DNA from: AP-15 sp963747735
GTDB lineage: Bacteria > Pseudomonadota > Alphaproteobacteria > ATCC43930 > CGMCC-115725
Assembly (NCBI GenBank): GCA_963747735.1
Contig: CAVVGE010000019.1
Location: 124,001-188,000 of the forward strand
Length of the DNA: 64,000 bases
Direction of reading: 5' to 3'
This document shows positions 1 to 8,981 of this stretch, piece after piece. The notes below the pieces were generated by a model. The model had not been told where the DNA came from. It saw only the letters and a list, made by a program, of their open reading frames with translations, and did no database searches. A program made the position numbers and the translations under genes. Numbering within the stretch: position 1 is the stretch's first letter; every line of letters begins with the position of its first letter.

Positions 1-208
1 ATGGCCGACTGCTCGACCGTGCGGATCATGGCTGTCTTCTCCCGGTGGCGGTATCAGCCAAGGGAGGAGAGACGAATAGTCAGGCGGCGCACAAATGCAC
101 AGTTTTCATGTCAGGCGCGCGCGCCCGGCAACTCGCCGCGCCGGTCGCCCGCGTTTCCCGGCCGGCGTATAAGGGCGGCGGGGAAATCCATCGGCAAGGA
201 GCGGGGCG

Positions 209-559
209 ATGCGCATCCACAATCTCTATACCGACGCCAACGGCCAATCGCATTTTCGCGATGTCGAGATCGAGTGGGCCGAGGAGCGGCGCGGCAGCAA
301 GCTATCGAAACGCCTGCCGGCCAGCGGCATCATCTTTCGGGAGACCGAGGCCGAGCACGATATCGACTGGCATACGGCGCCACGCCGGCAATACATCGTC
401 AACCTCGACGCCGGGGTAAAGATCACCGCCAGCGACGGCGAAGCCCGAGTGATCGGTGTCGGCGAGGTGATCCTGGTCGAGGACACCACCGGCAAGGGCC
501 ACCTGTCGCAGCATGTCGAGGGCAAGATCCGCCACTCGATCTTCGTCCCGGCGGAATAG
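209..559 (+). CDS. Cupin-like conserved protein
   Basis: This gene encodes a 116-residue cytosolic protein with no signal peptide or membrane segment. The second half (residues about 60-116) has the beta-rich pattern of a small cupin barrel: an Arg-Gln-Tyr-Ile-Val strand, a D-A-G-V turn, then G-E-V-I-L-V-E-D-T-T-G-K-G-H, which looks like a cupin motif with a possible metal-binding His. The start is supported by AAGGAG about eight bases upstream. It stands alone and is convergent with cysA, ending 22 bases from it. No substrate can be inferred. It belongs to a type commonly annotated as hypothetical cupin protein. The 208 bases before it hold no gene I can support. Confidence 0.75.
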   Translation: MRIHNLYTDANGQSHFRDVEIEWAEERRGSKLSKRLPASGIIFRETEAEHDIDWHTAPRRQYIVNLDAGVKITASDGEARVIGVGEVILVEDTTGKGHLSQHVEGKIRHSIFVPAE

Positions 560-581
560 GACGCGACCGCCCGTTCGCCGC

Positions 582-1688
582 CTACCCGGCGAGGATGGTC
601 GCACCGAGCCGGCGGGGGCCGGCGCTGTGCGCCGCGTCAGACCGGCTGAACACGATCGCTTTTTTGAACGCGATCGCCTGCTCGGCTTCCAGGACCGGAG
701 CCGCCGCCACCAGGTCACGCGGGATTTCAGCCGACAGCCGCAACCCGCCGAATTCGATGTCGAGCAGCCGTCGCGGTCCGTTGACCGAGATGCCGCGGAT
801 ACGCGCCCGCTGACCCGATCCTGAGATACCGCCGATCGCGATGTCGTGCGGGCGGACGAACAAGGTCGCGGGGCCATCGGGATAGTCGGCGCCCACGTCG
901 CACAAGAGTGGCAGCGGCCGGCCGGATGCGATAACGCGGCCGTCGCGGATCTCGACCTCGATGCGGTTGGTCGCGCCGAGAAATTCGGTGACGAACGGGG
1001 TCGCCGGGTGGTCGTAGACCTCGGCCGGCGGGCCGATCTGCTCGATCCGCCCGTGATTGAGAATGGCGACCCGATCGGCGAGCTGCAGCGCTTCGTGCTG
1101 GTCGTGCGTGACAAAAATCGTGGTCAGGCGAAGCTGCCGCTGCAAGTCGCGCAGCCACTCGCGCAATTCGGCGCGGACCTTGGCGTCGAGCGCGCCAAAC
1201 GGCTCGTCCAGCAGCAGCACCCTCGGGTTGACGGCGAGCGCCCGCGCCAGTGCCGCGCGTTGCCGCTGACCGCCCGACAGCTGCGCCGGAAAGCGGCCGC
1301 CGAGCCCGGAAAGCCGCATCAGATCGAGCAATTCGTTCACCCGCGCCGTGATCTCCGCGCGCGGCGGCCGCTGTCGCCGCGGCTTTACCGTCAGGCCGAA
1401 GGCGATGTTGTCCGCCACCGTCATATGGCGGAACAGCGCGTAATTCTGAAATACGAACCCGATCTGCCGGTCGCGCGGCGACAGGTTGCGCACGTCGCGG
1501 CCGGAGATCACGACATTGCCGGCGTCGGGCCGATCGAGCCCGGCGATGATCCGCAACAATGTCGTCTTGCCCGCACCCGACGGTCCGAGCAGAGCGACAA
1601 ACTCGCCCTCTGCCACTGCGAGATCGAGGGCGGAGAGCGCGCTCGCCGGTCCGTAGCGGCGGGATATTCCGTGGATCGCGACCGTCAT
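582..1688 (-). CDS. cysA: Sulfate/thiosulfate ABC transporter ATP-binding protein CysA
   Basis: CysA is the ATPase that powers sulfate and thiosulfate import at the inner membrane. The 368-residue protein has Walker A (GPSGAGKTT, residues about 35-43), the ABC signature LSGGQ (about 137-141), and Walker B VLLLDEP (about 157-163) followed by the D-loop. A C-terminal TOBE-like region extends to residue 368, as usual for CysA. Its ATG overlaps the cysW stop by four bases (ATGA), so the two are translationally coupled. It is the last gene of the leftward sbp-cysT-cysW-cysA operon. The transporter assignment rests on the operon context as well as on the ATPase motifs. Confidence 0.93.
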   Translation of the reverse strand: MTVAIHGISRRYGPASALSALDLAVAEGEFVALLGPSGAGKTTLLRIIAGLDRPDAGNVVISGRDVRNLSPRDRQIGFVFQNYALFRHMTVADNIAFGLTVKPRRQRPPRAEITARVNELLDLMRLSGLGGRFPAQLSGGQRQRAALARALAVNPRVLLLDEPFGALDAKVRAELREWLRDLQRQLRLTTIFVTHDQHEALQLADRVAILNHGRIEQIGPPAEVYDHPATPFVTEFLGATNRIEVEIRDGRVIASGRPLPLLCDVGADYPDGPATLFVRPHDIAIGGISGSGQRARIRGISVNGPRRLLDIEFGGLRLSAEIPRDLVAAAPVLEAEQAIAFKKAIVFSRSDAAHSAGPRRLGATILAG

Positions 1689-2539
1689 CCGGCAATCCCG
1701 CGCGCTGCAGCCACGAGTTCGCCGCCATGACGCCGCTCGATCAGGGCCTTGGCAACGAGGGTCACCAGCGCCAGGAGAACCAGCAGCGAGGAGACCGCAA
1801 ACGCGCCGACCAGATTGTATTCGTTGTACAGGATCTCGATGTGCAGCGGCATCGTCGTGGTTTCGCCGCGAATCCGGCCCGACACCACCGAGACCGCGCC
1901 GAACTCGCCCATCGCGCGGGCATTACACAGCAAGACGCCGTACAGCAACGCCCATTTCACATTGGGTAGTGTGACACGGCGCAGCATCTGAAAAAAAGAG
2001 GCGCCGAGCACCAGGGCCGCCTCCTCCTCGTCCCTGCCCTGCTGCCGCATCAGCGGGATCAGCTGACGGGCGACAAACGGGAAGGTGACAAAGACCGTCG
2101 CCAGCACGATGCCGGGGATGGCAAAGACGATATGGATGCCATGGGCGATGGTCCACGGCCCGAACCAGCCCTGCGCGCCGAACAACAAAACGAACACAAG
2201 ACCGGCGACAACCGGAGACACCGAAAAAGGCAGGTCGATCAGGGTGACGAGCGCGTTCTTGCCGCGAAAATCGAACCGCGCAATGCACCAGGCGGCGGCG
2301 AGGCCGAAGACGGTGTTGCCGATCACCGCGATCGGCGTGACGATCAATGTCAGCCGGATCGCCGCCAGCGCATCGGGCTGCGCCAGAGCGGTGACGAAAT
2401 AGCCGAGCCCACGGGCAAAGGCCTGGGCAAAGACAAAGATCGCCGGGATCACCAGGAACACCGCGACGACCGCCAGGGCCGACGCGGTCAGCAGGGTCCG
2501 CACCGCGACCTGCCGCCAATTGCGCGGTTCAGCCGCCAT
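1685..2539 (-). CDS. cysW: Sulfate ABC transporter permease CysW
   Basis: CysW is the second membrane subunit of the sulfate importer. The 284-residue protein has about six hydrophobic helices. Around residues 195-220 lies the permease coupling region (E-A-A-L-V-L-G-A-S), the EAA-type loop that contacts the CysA ATPase. The phrase RAMGEFGAVSVVSGRI further on is characteristic of CysW proteins. Its first codons overlap the 3' end of cysT by 11 bases and its stop overlaps the cysA start. The whole gene is intact and of normal family length. Confidence 0.93.
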   Translation of the reverse strand: MAAEPRNWRQVAVRTLLTASALAVVAVFLVIPAIFVFAQAFARGLGYFVTALAQPDALAAIRLTLIVTPIAVIGNTVFGLAAAWCIARFDFRGKNALVTLIDLPFSVSPVVAGLVFVLLFGAQGWFGPWTIAHGIHIVFAIPGIVLATVFVTFPFVARQLIPLMRQQGRDEEEAALVLGASFFQMLRRVTLPNVKWALLYGVLLCNARAMGEFGAVSVVSGRIRGETTTMPLHIEILYNEYNLVGAFAVSSLLVLLALVTLVAKALIERRHGGELVAAARGIAG

Positions 2540-3383
2540 AGCGCCGCCCGATTCTGCGCTCGAGGCCGTTGATCGCGATCAGCATCGCAAACGACACCGC
2601 CAGCATCACCGCTGCGATCGCTGCCGCCCCGGCATAATCGTATTGCTCGAGCTTGGTGACGATCAGCAGCGGCACGATCTCGGACACGCCCGGCATGTTG
2701 CCGGCGATAAAGATCACCGAGCCGTATTCGCCGACCGCGCGCGCAAAAGCCAACGCCGTCCCGGTCAGGATGCCCGGCAGCAGGGCGGGGAGCACCACCC
2801 GGCAAAAGATCGTCGCCGAGCCGGCGCCGAGGGTTCGCGCCGCCTCCTCGGCCTGACGGTCGAGATCGACGATCAGCGGCTGGACCGCGCGCACGACAAA
2901 GGGCAGCCCGATAAAGACGAGCGCCACAAAGATGCCGAGCCGGGTGAACGACACCGCGATGCCGAACGGCAGCAGCATCCGGCCGAGCCAACCCATATTG
3001 CTGTACAAGGTCGCAAGAGTGATGCCGGCAACCGCGGTCGGCAGGGCAAAGGGCAGGTCGATCAGCGCATCGATCACCCGCCTGCCGGGAAACCGGTACC
3101 TCACCAGCACCCAGCCGAGCAGCAGCCCGAGCAACGCATTGAGCGCCGCCGCTGCGATCGACAGGCCAAAGCTGACCCGGAACGCCGCCAGGGTGCGCGG
3201 CCGCAACAGGATCGCGACCCATTGCGCCGGTGCCAGACCGGCCGCCTTCGCCGCCAATCCGATCAGCGGCAGGACCACGATCAGCCCGAGATAGGTCAGG
3301 GTCAGCCCCATCGCCGGCCCGAAGCCCGGCAGGGTGTCGCGCGATGCGGTTGCGCTGCGCGATGCGGCGATATTCCAGACCAT
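2529..3383 (-). CDS. cysT: Sulfate ABC transporter permease CysT (CysU)
   Basis: CysT is the first membrane subunit of the sulfate importer and pairs with CysW. The 284 residues contain about six transmembrane segments. They include the EEAARTLGA coupling loop near residues 190-200 and the AFARAVGEYGSVIFIAGN stretch typical of CysT/CysU. The start is ATG at 3383, only three bases after the sbp stop codon, and the 3' end overlaps cysW. Length and motifs are normal for the family. Confidence 0.93.
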   Translation of the reverse strand: MVWNIAASRSATASRDTLPGFGPAMGLTLTYLGLIVVLPLIGLAAKAAGLAPAQWVAILLRPRTLAAFRVSFGLSIAAAALNALLGLLLGWVLVRYRFPGRRVIDALIDLPFALPTAVAGITLATLYSNMGWLGRMLLPFGIAVSFTRLGIFVALVFIGLPFVVRAVQPLIVDLDRQAEEAARTLGAGSATIFCRVVLPALLPGILTGTALAFARAVGEYGSVIFIAGNMPGVSEIVPLLIVTKLEQYDYAGAAAIAAVMLAVSFAMLIAINGLERRIGRRYGG

Positions 3384-3386
3384 GCC

Positions 3387-4448
3387 TCAGTTGCCGGGCT
3401 TGTAGATCTGGTCGAAGACGCCGCCATCGGCAAAATGCTTGGCCTGCGCCGCCTGCCAGCCGCCAAAGACTTGGTTGATGGTGAACAGCTGCAGCTGCGG
3501 GAACTGATCGCGATGGCGGGCCGCGACCGCGGCATCGCGCGGCCGGTAAAAATGCCTGGCTTCGAGCTCCTGGCTCTCCGGCGTGTAAAGCTCTTGCAGG
3601 TAGGCCAGCGCCAGCGCGCGGGTGCCGTGCTTGTCGACATTGGCATCGACCAATGCGACCGGCGGCTCGGCCAGGATGCTGACCGAAGGCACGACGATCT
3701 CGAATTTGCCGCCGCCGAATTCCTTTGTCGCGAGAAAGGCCTCGTTCTCCCAGCTCAGCAGCACATCGCCCTGACCGCGCTGGGTGAAGGTGATGGTCGA
3801 GCCGCGGGCGCCGGCGTCGAGGATCGGCACATTGTGATAAAGCGCCGCCACAAAGCTCCGCGCCTTCGCCTCGTCGCCGCCCGGCTGGCGCAACGCATAG
3901 CCCCAGGCCGCGAGATAGGCCCAGCGCGCACCGCCCGAGGTCTTCGGGTTGGGGGTAATGACCTTGACGTCCGGGCGGATCAGATCGGGCCAATCGCGGA
4001 TGTGCTGCGGATTGCCCTTGCGCACCAGGAACACGATTGTCGAGGTATAGGGAGCGCTGTTCTCCGGCAGGCGCTTTTGCCAATCGAGCGGCAACAGCTT
4101 GGCGCGCTCGGCAATCGCGTCGATGTCGTAGGCGAGCGCCAGGGTCACCACATCGGCGCCGAGCCCGTCGATGACGGCGCGGGCTTGCGACCCCGACCCG
4201 CCATGCGAGGCCCGGATCGAAACCGTCTCACCGGTCCGCGCTTTCCAATGCGTGGCAAAAACCCGGTTGTAATCGGCGTAGAGCTCGCGTGTGGGATCGT
4301 AGGAGACGTTGAGCAGACTCTGCTCGGCGCTGGCGGAGCCGGCCCCGGCCGTTGCCAGCACTGCCCCGATGACCAGCGAGCGGCCGGTCTGGCGCCAGAT
4401 TTTCGCGGCCGCGAGCGAGGCGGCCGGCGCGAGCCAGCGCGACAGCAA
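3387..4448 (-). CDS. sbp: Sulfate-binding periplasmic protein (Sbp/CysP family)
   Basis: This is the periplasmic receptor that delivers sulfate or thiosulfate to CysTWA. The mature part begins near EQSLLNVSYDPTRELY, the usual Sbp opening. It carries the family phrases SHGGSGSQARAV and NPKTSGGARWAYLAAWGYA, which form the anion site. A signal peptide precedes it (RSLVIGAVLATAGAGSASA). I placed the start at a TTG (4448), which gives 353 residues, close to family length. That TTG has no clear ribosome binding site. The reading frame stays open upstream to an ATG at 4895 that does have one (GAGAGG), which would add 149 residues of low similarity. The true start is therefore unsettled. It is the first gene of the sulfate operon. 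Confidence 0.85.
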   Translation of the reverse strand: MLSRWLAPAASLAAAKIWRQTGRSLVIGAVLATAGAGSASAEQSLLNVSYDPTRELYADYNRVFATHWKARTGETVSIRASHGGSGSQARAVIDGLGADVVTLALAYDIDAIAERAKLLPLDWQKRLPENSAPYTSTIVFLVRKGNPQHIRDWPDLIRPDVKVITPNPKTSGGARWAYLAAWGYALRQPGGDEAKARSFVAALYHNVPILDAGARGSTITFTQRGQGDVLLSWENEAFLATKEFGGGKFEIVVPSVSILAEPPVALVDANVDKHGTRALALAYLQELYTPESQELEARHFYRPRDAAVAARHRDQFPQLQLFTINQVFGGWQAAQAKHFADGGVFDQIYKPGN

Positions 4449-5076
4449 CGGGCGCCAAAACGGTGGGCGCCGCGGCGCCGTGGCCCGCTCCGTGGACGGC
4501 CAGTCCGAGGCTCCCGATTGCTCGACAAAAACAACCAGACCGCTCAGCGCATCGACGACGAAAAACTCCGAGCGTCGGTCGAGCTTTCGACGGTCGTCAT
4601 GGGTGATCGCACGATCGAGTCGCGGGTTGCGCGCAGATATCGGCACAACAGCCTCCGGATCAGTTTCCGCATCGACGATGCCGGCACCAGGCTTGGTTTG
4701 GTGCGGCGTCGCCGGGTGGATGTTCGAATGGCGGGACCGGTGTCCCGCGGTGCTCAGCGAATCCCGAAGGCTCGACAACAAGCGTCGTTCGCGCCGCTGC
4801 CCAGCGCCCGCCTCGCCGTCGCTGTTCCGGTTTGGGGATGTGCGCGAATCGTCATCCGGCGCCTCCTGGGAGCCTGCCCGGCTCCGATCGGCCATAGCAG
4901 CCTCTCATTCACGTCTCTGAAGAGTCAAATAATTTTTCAACACCTATATCTAACGTAAAATAAGGCCTCGCCCAAGCCGTTCCAGCGCGGCCGGGATTTG
5001 ACAGGGCACGGAGACGGTCCTACCGTTCGGGTCAAGAAGAGGATCGGATAACCGGTCCCTCGACTGGGAGGAACGC
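4449..5076. promoter_or_regulatory. Leader and divergent promoter region between sbp and the MFS gene
   Basis: This interval of about 630 bases lies between divergently read genes. Positions 4449-4895 are open in frame with sbp on the minus strand and start with ATG behind GAGAGG. The predicted peptide is rich in Arg, Ser and Asp and shows no domain I know. Positions about 4920-4965 are AT-rich, unlike the surrounding DNA, and are the most likely place for the sbp promoter. On the plus strand, GGGAGGA at about 5068 serves the MFS start. I see no clear operator or riboswitch. Confidence 0.4.
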
Positions 5077-6417
5077 ATGCAGGAAGACGTCGCGGTCGCG
5101 TACCTGCCGTGGTACCGCTTGCTCAGCCGCGAGCAGTGGAAGGTGTTGGCGGCCTCGAACCTCGCCTGGCTGTTCGACGGGTTCGAGATTTACGCGCTGT
5201 TCCTGACCGTCGGTTTTGCCCTGCATCAATTGCTCGACGTGGCGCAATTCGCGCAGATCCCGCGCTATGCCGGCTATGTTCTGGCGACGACGGTGTTCGG
5301 CTGGGCCACCGGCGGCGTAATCGGCGGCATCGCCGCCGATTATATCGGCCGCAAGCGGACGATGATGCTGGCGATCCTCGCCTATTCCTTGACCACCGGG
5401 CTCAGCGCCATCGCCTGGAGTTGGCAGTCGTTTGCGGTCTTGCGGTTTCTGGTCGGCGTCGGGATCGGGTCGGAATGGGCGACCGGCGCCTCGATCGTCT
5501 CCGAATTGTGGCCCGACCACGCCCGCGGCAAAGGCGGCGGCTTGCTGCAATCGGGCGCCGGCATCGGCAGCTTTCTCGCCTCGGGCGTGTGGCTCGCAAT
5601 CGGCGGGCTCGGCCCGAACGCCTGGCGCTTTATGTATCTGGTCGGCGTGTTGCCGGCGCTCCTGGTGCTGTGGATCTGGCGCGGCATGCCGGAATCGGCG
5701 CGCTGGGAGGACGCCAACGAGCGCCGCCGCGCCGCCCGCGAATTGCAGCGCAGCGGGGTGGCGCTCGAAGGCGAGCATGCGGCGCTGACCCGGTTCACGG
5801 TCGCCGATATGTTTCTCGACAAGAGTGTCCGCCCGCGCCTCGTCGCTGCGTTTCTGATGATGCTGTCGGTGACCTTCGGCTTCTGGGGTGTCGCCACCTT
5901 TATCCCGACCTATGTCGGCACGGTCGCGGCCAAGGCCGGGCTGTCGGCGCCGCATTATGCGGCATTGGCCGGATTGCTCGGCACCGGCGTTGCGATCTTC
6001 GGCTTTATCACCCTCGGCTTCCTGTCCGATTCGATTGGCCGAAAGCCGACGACGATGCTTTATTACGCGATGTGCCTGATGCTGACGCCGATCGTTTATC
6101 TGTGGGCGAAGAGCATGGCGCCGCTGCTGGTCGCGGTCGCCGTGTTCGGCTTTTTCACCGGCGGCATCTGGGCCTGGGCGCCGGTATGGCTGCCCGAATT
6201 GTTCCCGACGCGGATGCGCGGCACCGCCGTCGCGTTTTGCTTCAATGCGCCGCGCTGGATCTCGGCCATCGGCCCGCTCATCGCCGGCACCCTGATCGTC
6301 AGCCTCGGCGGCTACGGCAAGGCGGCGACGATCGTCGGCCTGTTCTTCCTGCTCGGCGTCGTCGTCGCACCCTTCCTGCCGGAAACCCGCGGCAAGCCGC
6401 TGCCCCACACGATCTGA
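5077..6417 (+). CDS. MFS transporter, organic acid/aromatic acid:H+ symporter type
   Basis: This is a 446-residue inner-membrane permease with about 12 hydrophobic segments. It opens with WKVLAASNLAWLFDGFEIYAL, where the buried Asp and the D-G-F-E pattern mark the sugar/organic-acid and aromatic-acid branch of the major facilitator superfamily. The loop 2-3 motif is G-G-I-A-A-D-Y-I-G-R-K (residues about 85-95), and a second copy, LSDSIGRK, follows the seventh helix. The start has GGGAGGA upstream. The next gene, on the same strand 97 bases later, is a TcuA-like dehydrogenase. By analogy with the MFS tricarballylate carrier TcuC, this may be its substrate importer. The substrate itself is inference. 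Confidence 0.85.
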   Translation: MQEDVAVAYLPWYRLLSREQWKVLAASNLAWLFDGFEIYALFLTVGFALHQLLDVAQFAQIPRYAGYVLATTVFGWATGGVIGGIAADYIGRKRTMMLAILAYSLTTGLSAIAWSWQSFAVLRFLVGVGIGSEWATGASIVSELWPDHARGKGGGLLQSGAGIGSFLASGVWLAIGGLGPNAWRFMYLVGVLPALLVLWIWRGMPESARWEDANERRRAARELQRSGVALEGEHAALTRFTVADMFLDKSVRPRLVAAFLMMLSVTFGFWGVATFIPTYVGTVAAKAGLSAPHYAALAGLLGTGVAIFGFITLGFLSDSIGRKPTTMLYYAMCLMLTPIVYLWAKSMAPLLVAVAVFGFFTGGIWAWAPVWLPELFPTRMRGTAVAFCFNAPRWISAIGPLIAGTLIVSLGGYGKAATIVGLFFLLGVVVAPFLPETRGKPLPHTI

Positions 6418-6514
6418 TCGCGTTCACCCGCCAGACCGCCTCCTTCGTGGTAATGATCTGCAATGCGTGGGATTCCGGTCCGGCGCTGCTTTGATTTCAT
6501 GACGGGGGCAGGAG

Positions 6515-8014
6515 ATGGCGGACGGGATATCTGCTGATTGCGATGTGGTCGTGGTCGGCGCCGGGAACGCGGCGAGCTGTGCCGCATTGTCGGCGCGCGA
6601 GGCGGGTGCGCGCCTGCTGATGCTCGAAGTGGCCCCCGAGGACCAGCGCGGCGGCAACTCGGCCTTTACCGGCGGCGCCTTTCGCGTCGTCTACCATGGC
6701 GGCGAGGATTTGGCACGGCTCATTCCCGACATGAACGAGACCGAGCTCAAGGACGTCGATTTCGGCACCTACACCGAGGAGCAGTATTTCGACGATATGG
6801 GCCGGATGACCGAGTACCGCTGCGACCCGGACATGACCGAGACGCTGATCCGCAGTAGCTTCGATGCCGGGGTGTGGCTGCGCGGCAAGGGGGTGCGCTT
6901 TCAGCTCGGCCTCGGCCGCCAGGCGTTTCGCGTCGACGGCAAGTTCAAGTTCTGGGGCGGGCTCGCCTGCCACATTTGGGGCGGCGGCAAGGAGCTGATG
7001 AAGGCGTTGCATGCGCGCGCCGACCGCGACGGCATCACGATGTTGTACGAGACGCCGGCGGTGGCCCTGTTGACCGGCGACCGAGGGGTGGAGGGCGTGC
7101 GGGTGCGCCATCGGGGGCGCCTCCACGATATCCGCGCCAAGGCGGTGGTGCTGGCCTGCGGCGGGTTCGAGGCCAATGCCGAGATGCGGGCGCGCTATCT
7201 CGGCCGCAACTGGGACCTCGCCAAGGTGCGCGGCTCACGCTTCAACACCGGGCAGGGGTTGAAAATGGCGCTCGATCTGGGGGCGGCGGTGCACGGCCAC
7301 TGGTCGGGCGCGCATGCCGTGGCCTGGGACCTGAACGCGCCGCCCTTTGGCGACCTCGATGTCGGCGACCGCTTTCAAAAGCACAACTATCCGTTCGGCA
7401 TCGTCGTCAACGCCCGGGGCGAGCGCTTTCTCGACGAGGGCCTCGATTTCCACAGCTATACCTATGCCCGGTACGGCGGCGAGATCCTGAACCAGCCGGG
7501 GCTGTTCGCCTGGCAAATCTTCGACCAGAAGGTGACCCATCTGCTGCGCGAGGAATACCGTATCCCGCGCATCACCAAGGAAGAGGCCGACAGTTTCGAG
7601 ACCCTGGCGCCGCGCCTCGAAGGCGTCGATCCCGGCCGCTTTCTCGAAACCGTGCGCGCCTTTAACGCCGCGCCGCGGCCGCAGGTGCCGTTCAACCCGA
7701 ACATCCATGACGGGCTGCGCACGACGGGCCTCGCGATCGACAAGACCAACTGGGCGCAGCCGCTCGACCGCCCGCCCTATCACGCCTATGCGGTGACGAC
7801 CGGCATCACCTTCACTTTCGGCGGGCTCAAGATCACCGGCGAGGCCGAGGTCGAAGACACGACCGGCCATCCGATCCCCGGCCTCTACGCCGCGGGCGAG
7901 GTCGTCGGCGGCCTCTTCTACCACAACTACGCCAGCGGCACCGGCTTGATGGCCGGCGCCGTCTTCGGCCGCCTCGCCGGCCGCGCCGCCGCCGCGCACG
8001 CGCTGTCGCGCTGA
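6515..8014 (+). CDS. tcuA: FAD-dependent tricarballylate dehydrogenase TcuA family
   Basis: This is a 499-residue flavoprotein of the fumarate reductase/succinate dehydrogenase-like superfamily. The N-terminal dinucleotide fold is DVVVVGAGNAASCAAL (residues about 10-25), followed by RGGNSAFTGGAFR, a signature of TcuA proteins. The C-terminal FAD segment is PGLYAAGEVVGGLFYHNYASGTGL. TcuA oxidises tricarballylate to cis-aconitate and normally passes electrons to the iron-sulfur/haem protein TcuB, but no tcuB is in the window. The upstream MFS gene may supply the transporter. Related enzymes act on other unsaturated or saturated acids, so the substrate is probable rather than certain. The start has AGGAG about six bases upstream. 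Confidence 0.82.
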   Translation: MADGISADCDVVVVGAGNAASCAALSAREAGARLLMLEVAPEDQRGGNSAFTGGAFRVVYHGGEDLARLIPDMNETELKDVDFGTYTEEQYFDDMGRMTEYRCDPDMTETLIRSSFDAGVWLRGKGVRFQLGLGRQAFRVDGKFKFWGGLACHIWGGGKELMKALHARADRDGITMLYETPAVALLTGDRGVEGVRVRHRGRLHDIRAKAVVLACGGFEANAEMRARYLGRNWDLAKVRGSRFNTGQGLKMALDLGAAVHGHWSGAHAVAWDLNAPPFGDLDVGDRFQKHNYPFGIVVNARGERFLDEGLDFHSYTYARYGGEILNQPGLFAWQIFDQKVTHLLREEYRIPRITKEEADSFETLAPRLEGVDPGRFLETVRAFNAAPRPQVPFNPNIHDGLRTTGLAIDKTNWAQPLDRPPYHAYAVTTGITFTFGGLKITGEAEVEDTTGHPIPGLYAAGEVVGGLFYHNYASGTGLMAGAVFGRLAGRAAAAHALSR

Positions 8015-8153
8015 GCAGGGACGACCTATCGGTCCAAGCTCCTCGCCCGCGCCGAGTTCACCGCCCGCTACACGATTAGAGCGGTTTTCGATCGGGCCCA
8101 ACAGGCGGCTTTGGTGATCCGATTGCCGGGGTCGCCGTTGGGTATCGCCAAGG

Positions 8154-8170
8154 TTTGCCGATCCGGCAAA
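8154..8170. terminator. Possible weak stem-loop between tcuA and the Crp/Fnr gene
   Basis: TTTGCCG and CGGCAAA form a seven-base perfect stem around a three-base loop, in the gap between the convergent tcuA and regulator genes. There is no T-run on either strand, so a terminator role is only suggested by position. Confidence 0.25.
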
Positions 8171-8177
8171 GCCCCAC

Positions 8178-8981
8178 TCAGGCCGACGCCGCGATCGAAG
8201 AACGGATATCGGTGTTCGCGTATATCGCGTGCGACGCTTCTGAGAACGGCGTCTCTTCTGGACCGACCCCGCTCGTGATGTTCCGCACCTCACGCTTTCG
8301 GCTCAGCAGGACGAGACGCCGCATATCGAGGATCGTGAGGGAATGCCTCTCCAGGCGGGCGATCTGCTCGGTTCGCAAGGCCTTCAATACGCGATTCACA
8401 TGCACCTCTGTAAGACCCAGGTACTCGCCGATATGCTGCTGCGTCAGAGGTAGCTGGAAAGTGGCCGTGGTGATCAGCTTGCGCGTACGGAGCCGATTGT
8501 AGAGATCGAGCACCATCATTGCCAATCGGCCACGCGCATCACAACCGGATATCGCCGCCAGAAGGCGGTCAGCGCGCCGCTGTCGGCGTCCCAGCAGCCA
8601 AGCAACGAACAGCATAGTGTTGGGCGACGCGATCGCGTCGCCCAACAGGGTGCGAGCATCGGCCGCCTGGGCCTCGATCGAGGTTAGCGCCAGGACGTTC
8701 GCCAACGGTCTCGTCTTGAATGCCGCATCAAGTCCAATGAAGTCGCCGGGAAGGTATATGTCGATCATGACTCGTCTGTCTTCGGGCAGCTCGGCGTATT
8801 GGCAGGCCCACCCGCTCCGCAATCGATAGACACAGTAATGCCCGACCGCAGCCAATGGGAACGCTCCTCCGGCTCGCAAGGAGATGGGCGCTGCATCGGC
8901 AAATGTGGCAAGGAGCTCCTGTTTGCCTCGCAACAGCGCCTCGCCCAGCGCAGACGAATGACTTGCCACAGTCGGCGACAT
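8178..8981 (-). CDS. Crp/Fnr family transcriptional regulator
   Basis: This is a DNA-binding regulator with an N-terminal cyclic-nucleotide-binding-type beta barrel and a C-terminal winged helix. The barrel contains LYLPGDFIGLDAAF-like text (IYLPGDFIGLDAAF, about residues 110-125). The helix-turn-helix is LTQQHIGEYLGLTEVHVNRVLKAL. The barrel lacks the Cys cluster of oxygen-sensing Fnr and the full cAMP phosphate-binding motif, so the signal is unknown. I chose the ATG at 8981 (267 residues). Longer frames start at 9071 (ATG) or 9143 (TTG), and none has a good ribosome binding site. It sits beside the polysaccharide locus and could control it, but that is only positional. Confidence 0.82.
   Translation of the reverse strand: MSPTVASHSSALGEALLRGKQELLATFADAAPISLRAGGAFPLAAVGHYCVYRLRSGWACQYAELPEDRRVMIDIYLPGDFIGLDAAFKTRPLANVLALTSIEAQAADARTLLGDAIASPNTMLFVAWLLGRRQRRADRLLAAISGCDARGRLAMMVLDLYNRLRTRKLITTATFQLPLTQQHIGEYLGLTEVHVNRVLKALRTEQIARLERHSLTILDMRRLVLLSRKREVRNITSGVGPEETPFSEASHAIYANTDIRSSIAASA

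Noticed and set aside
2520..4958. 812-codon plus-strand frame across the sulfate transporter genes
   Set aside because: It is antisense to cysT and sbp, whose motifs are certain, and is rich in Arg, Asp and Gln.
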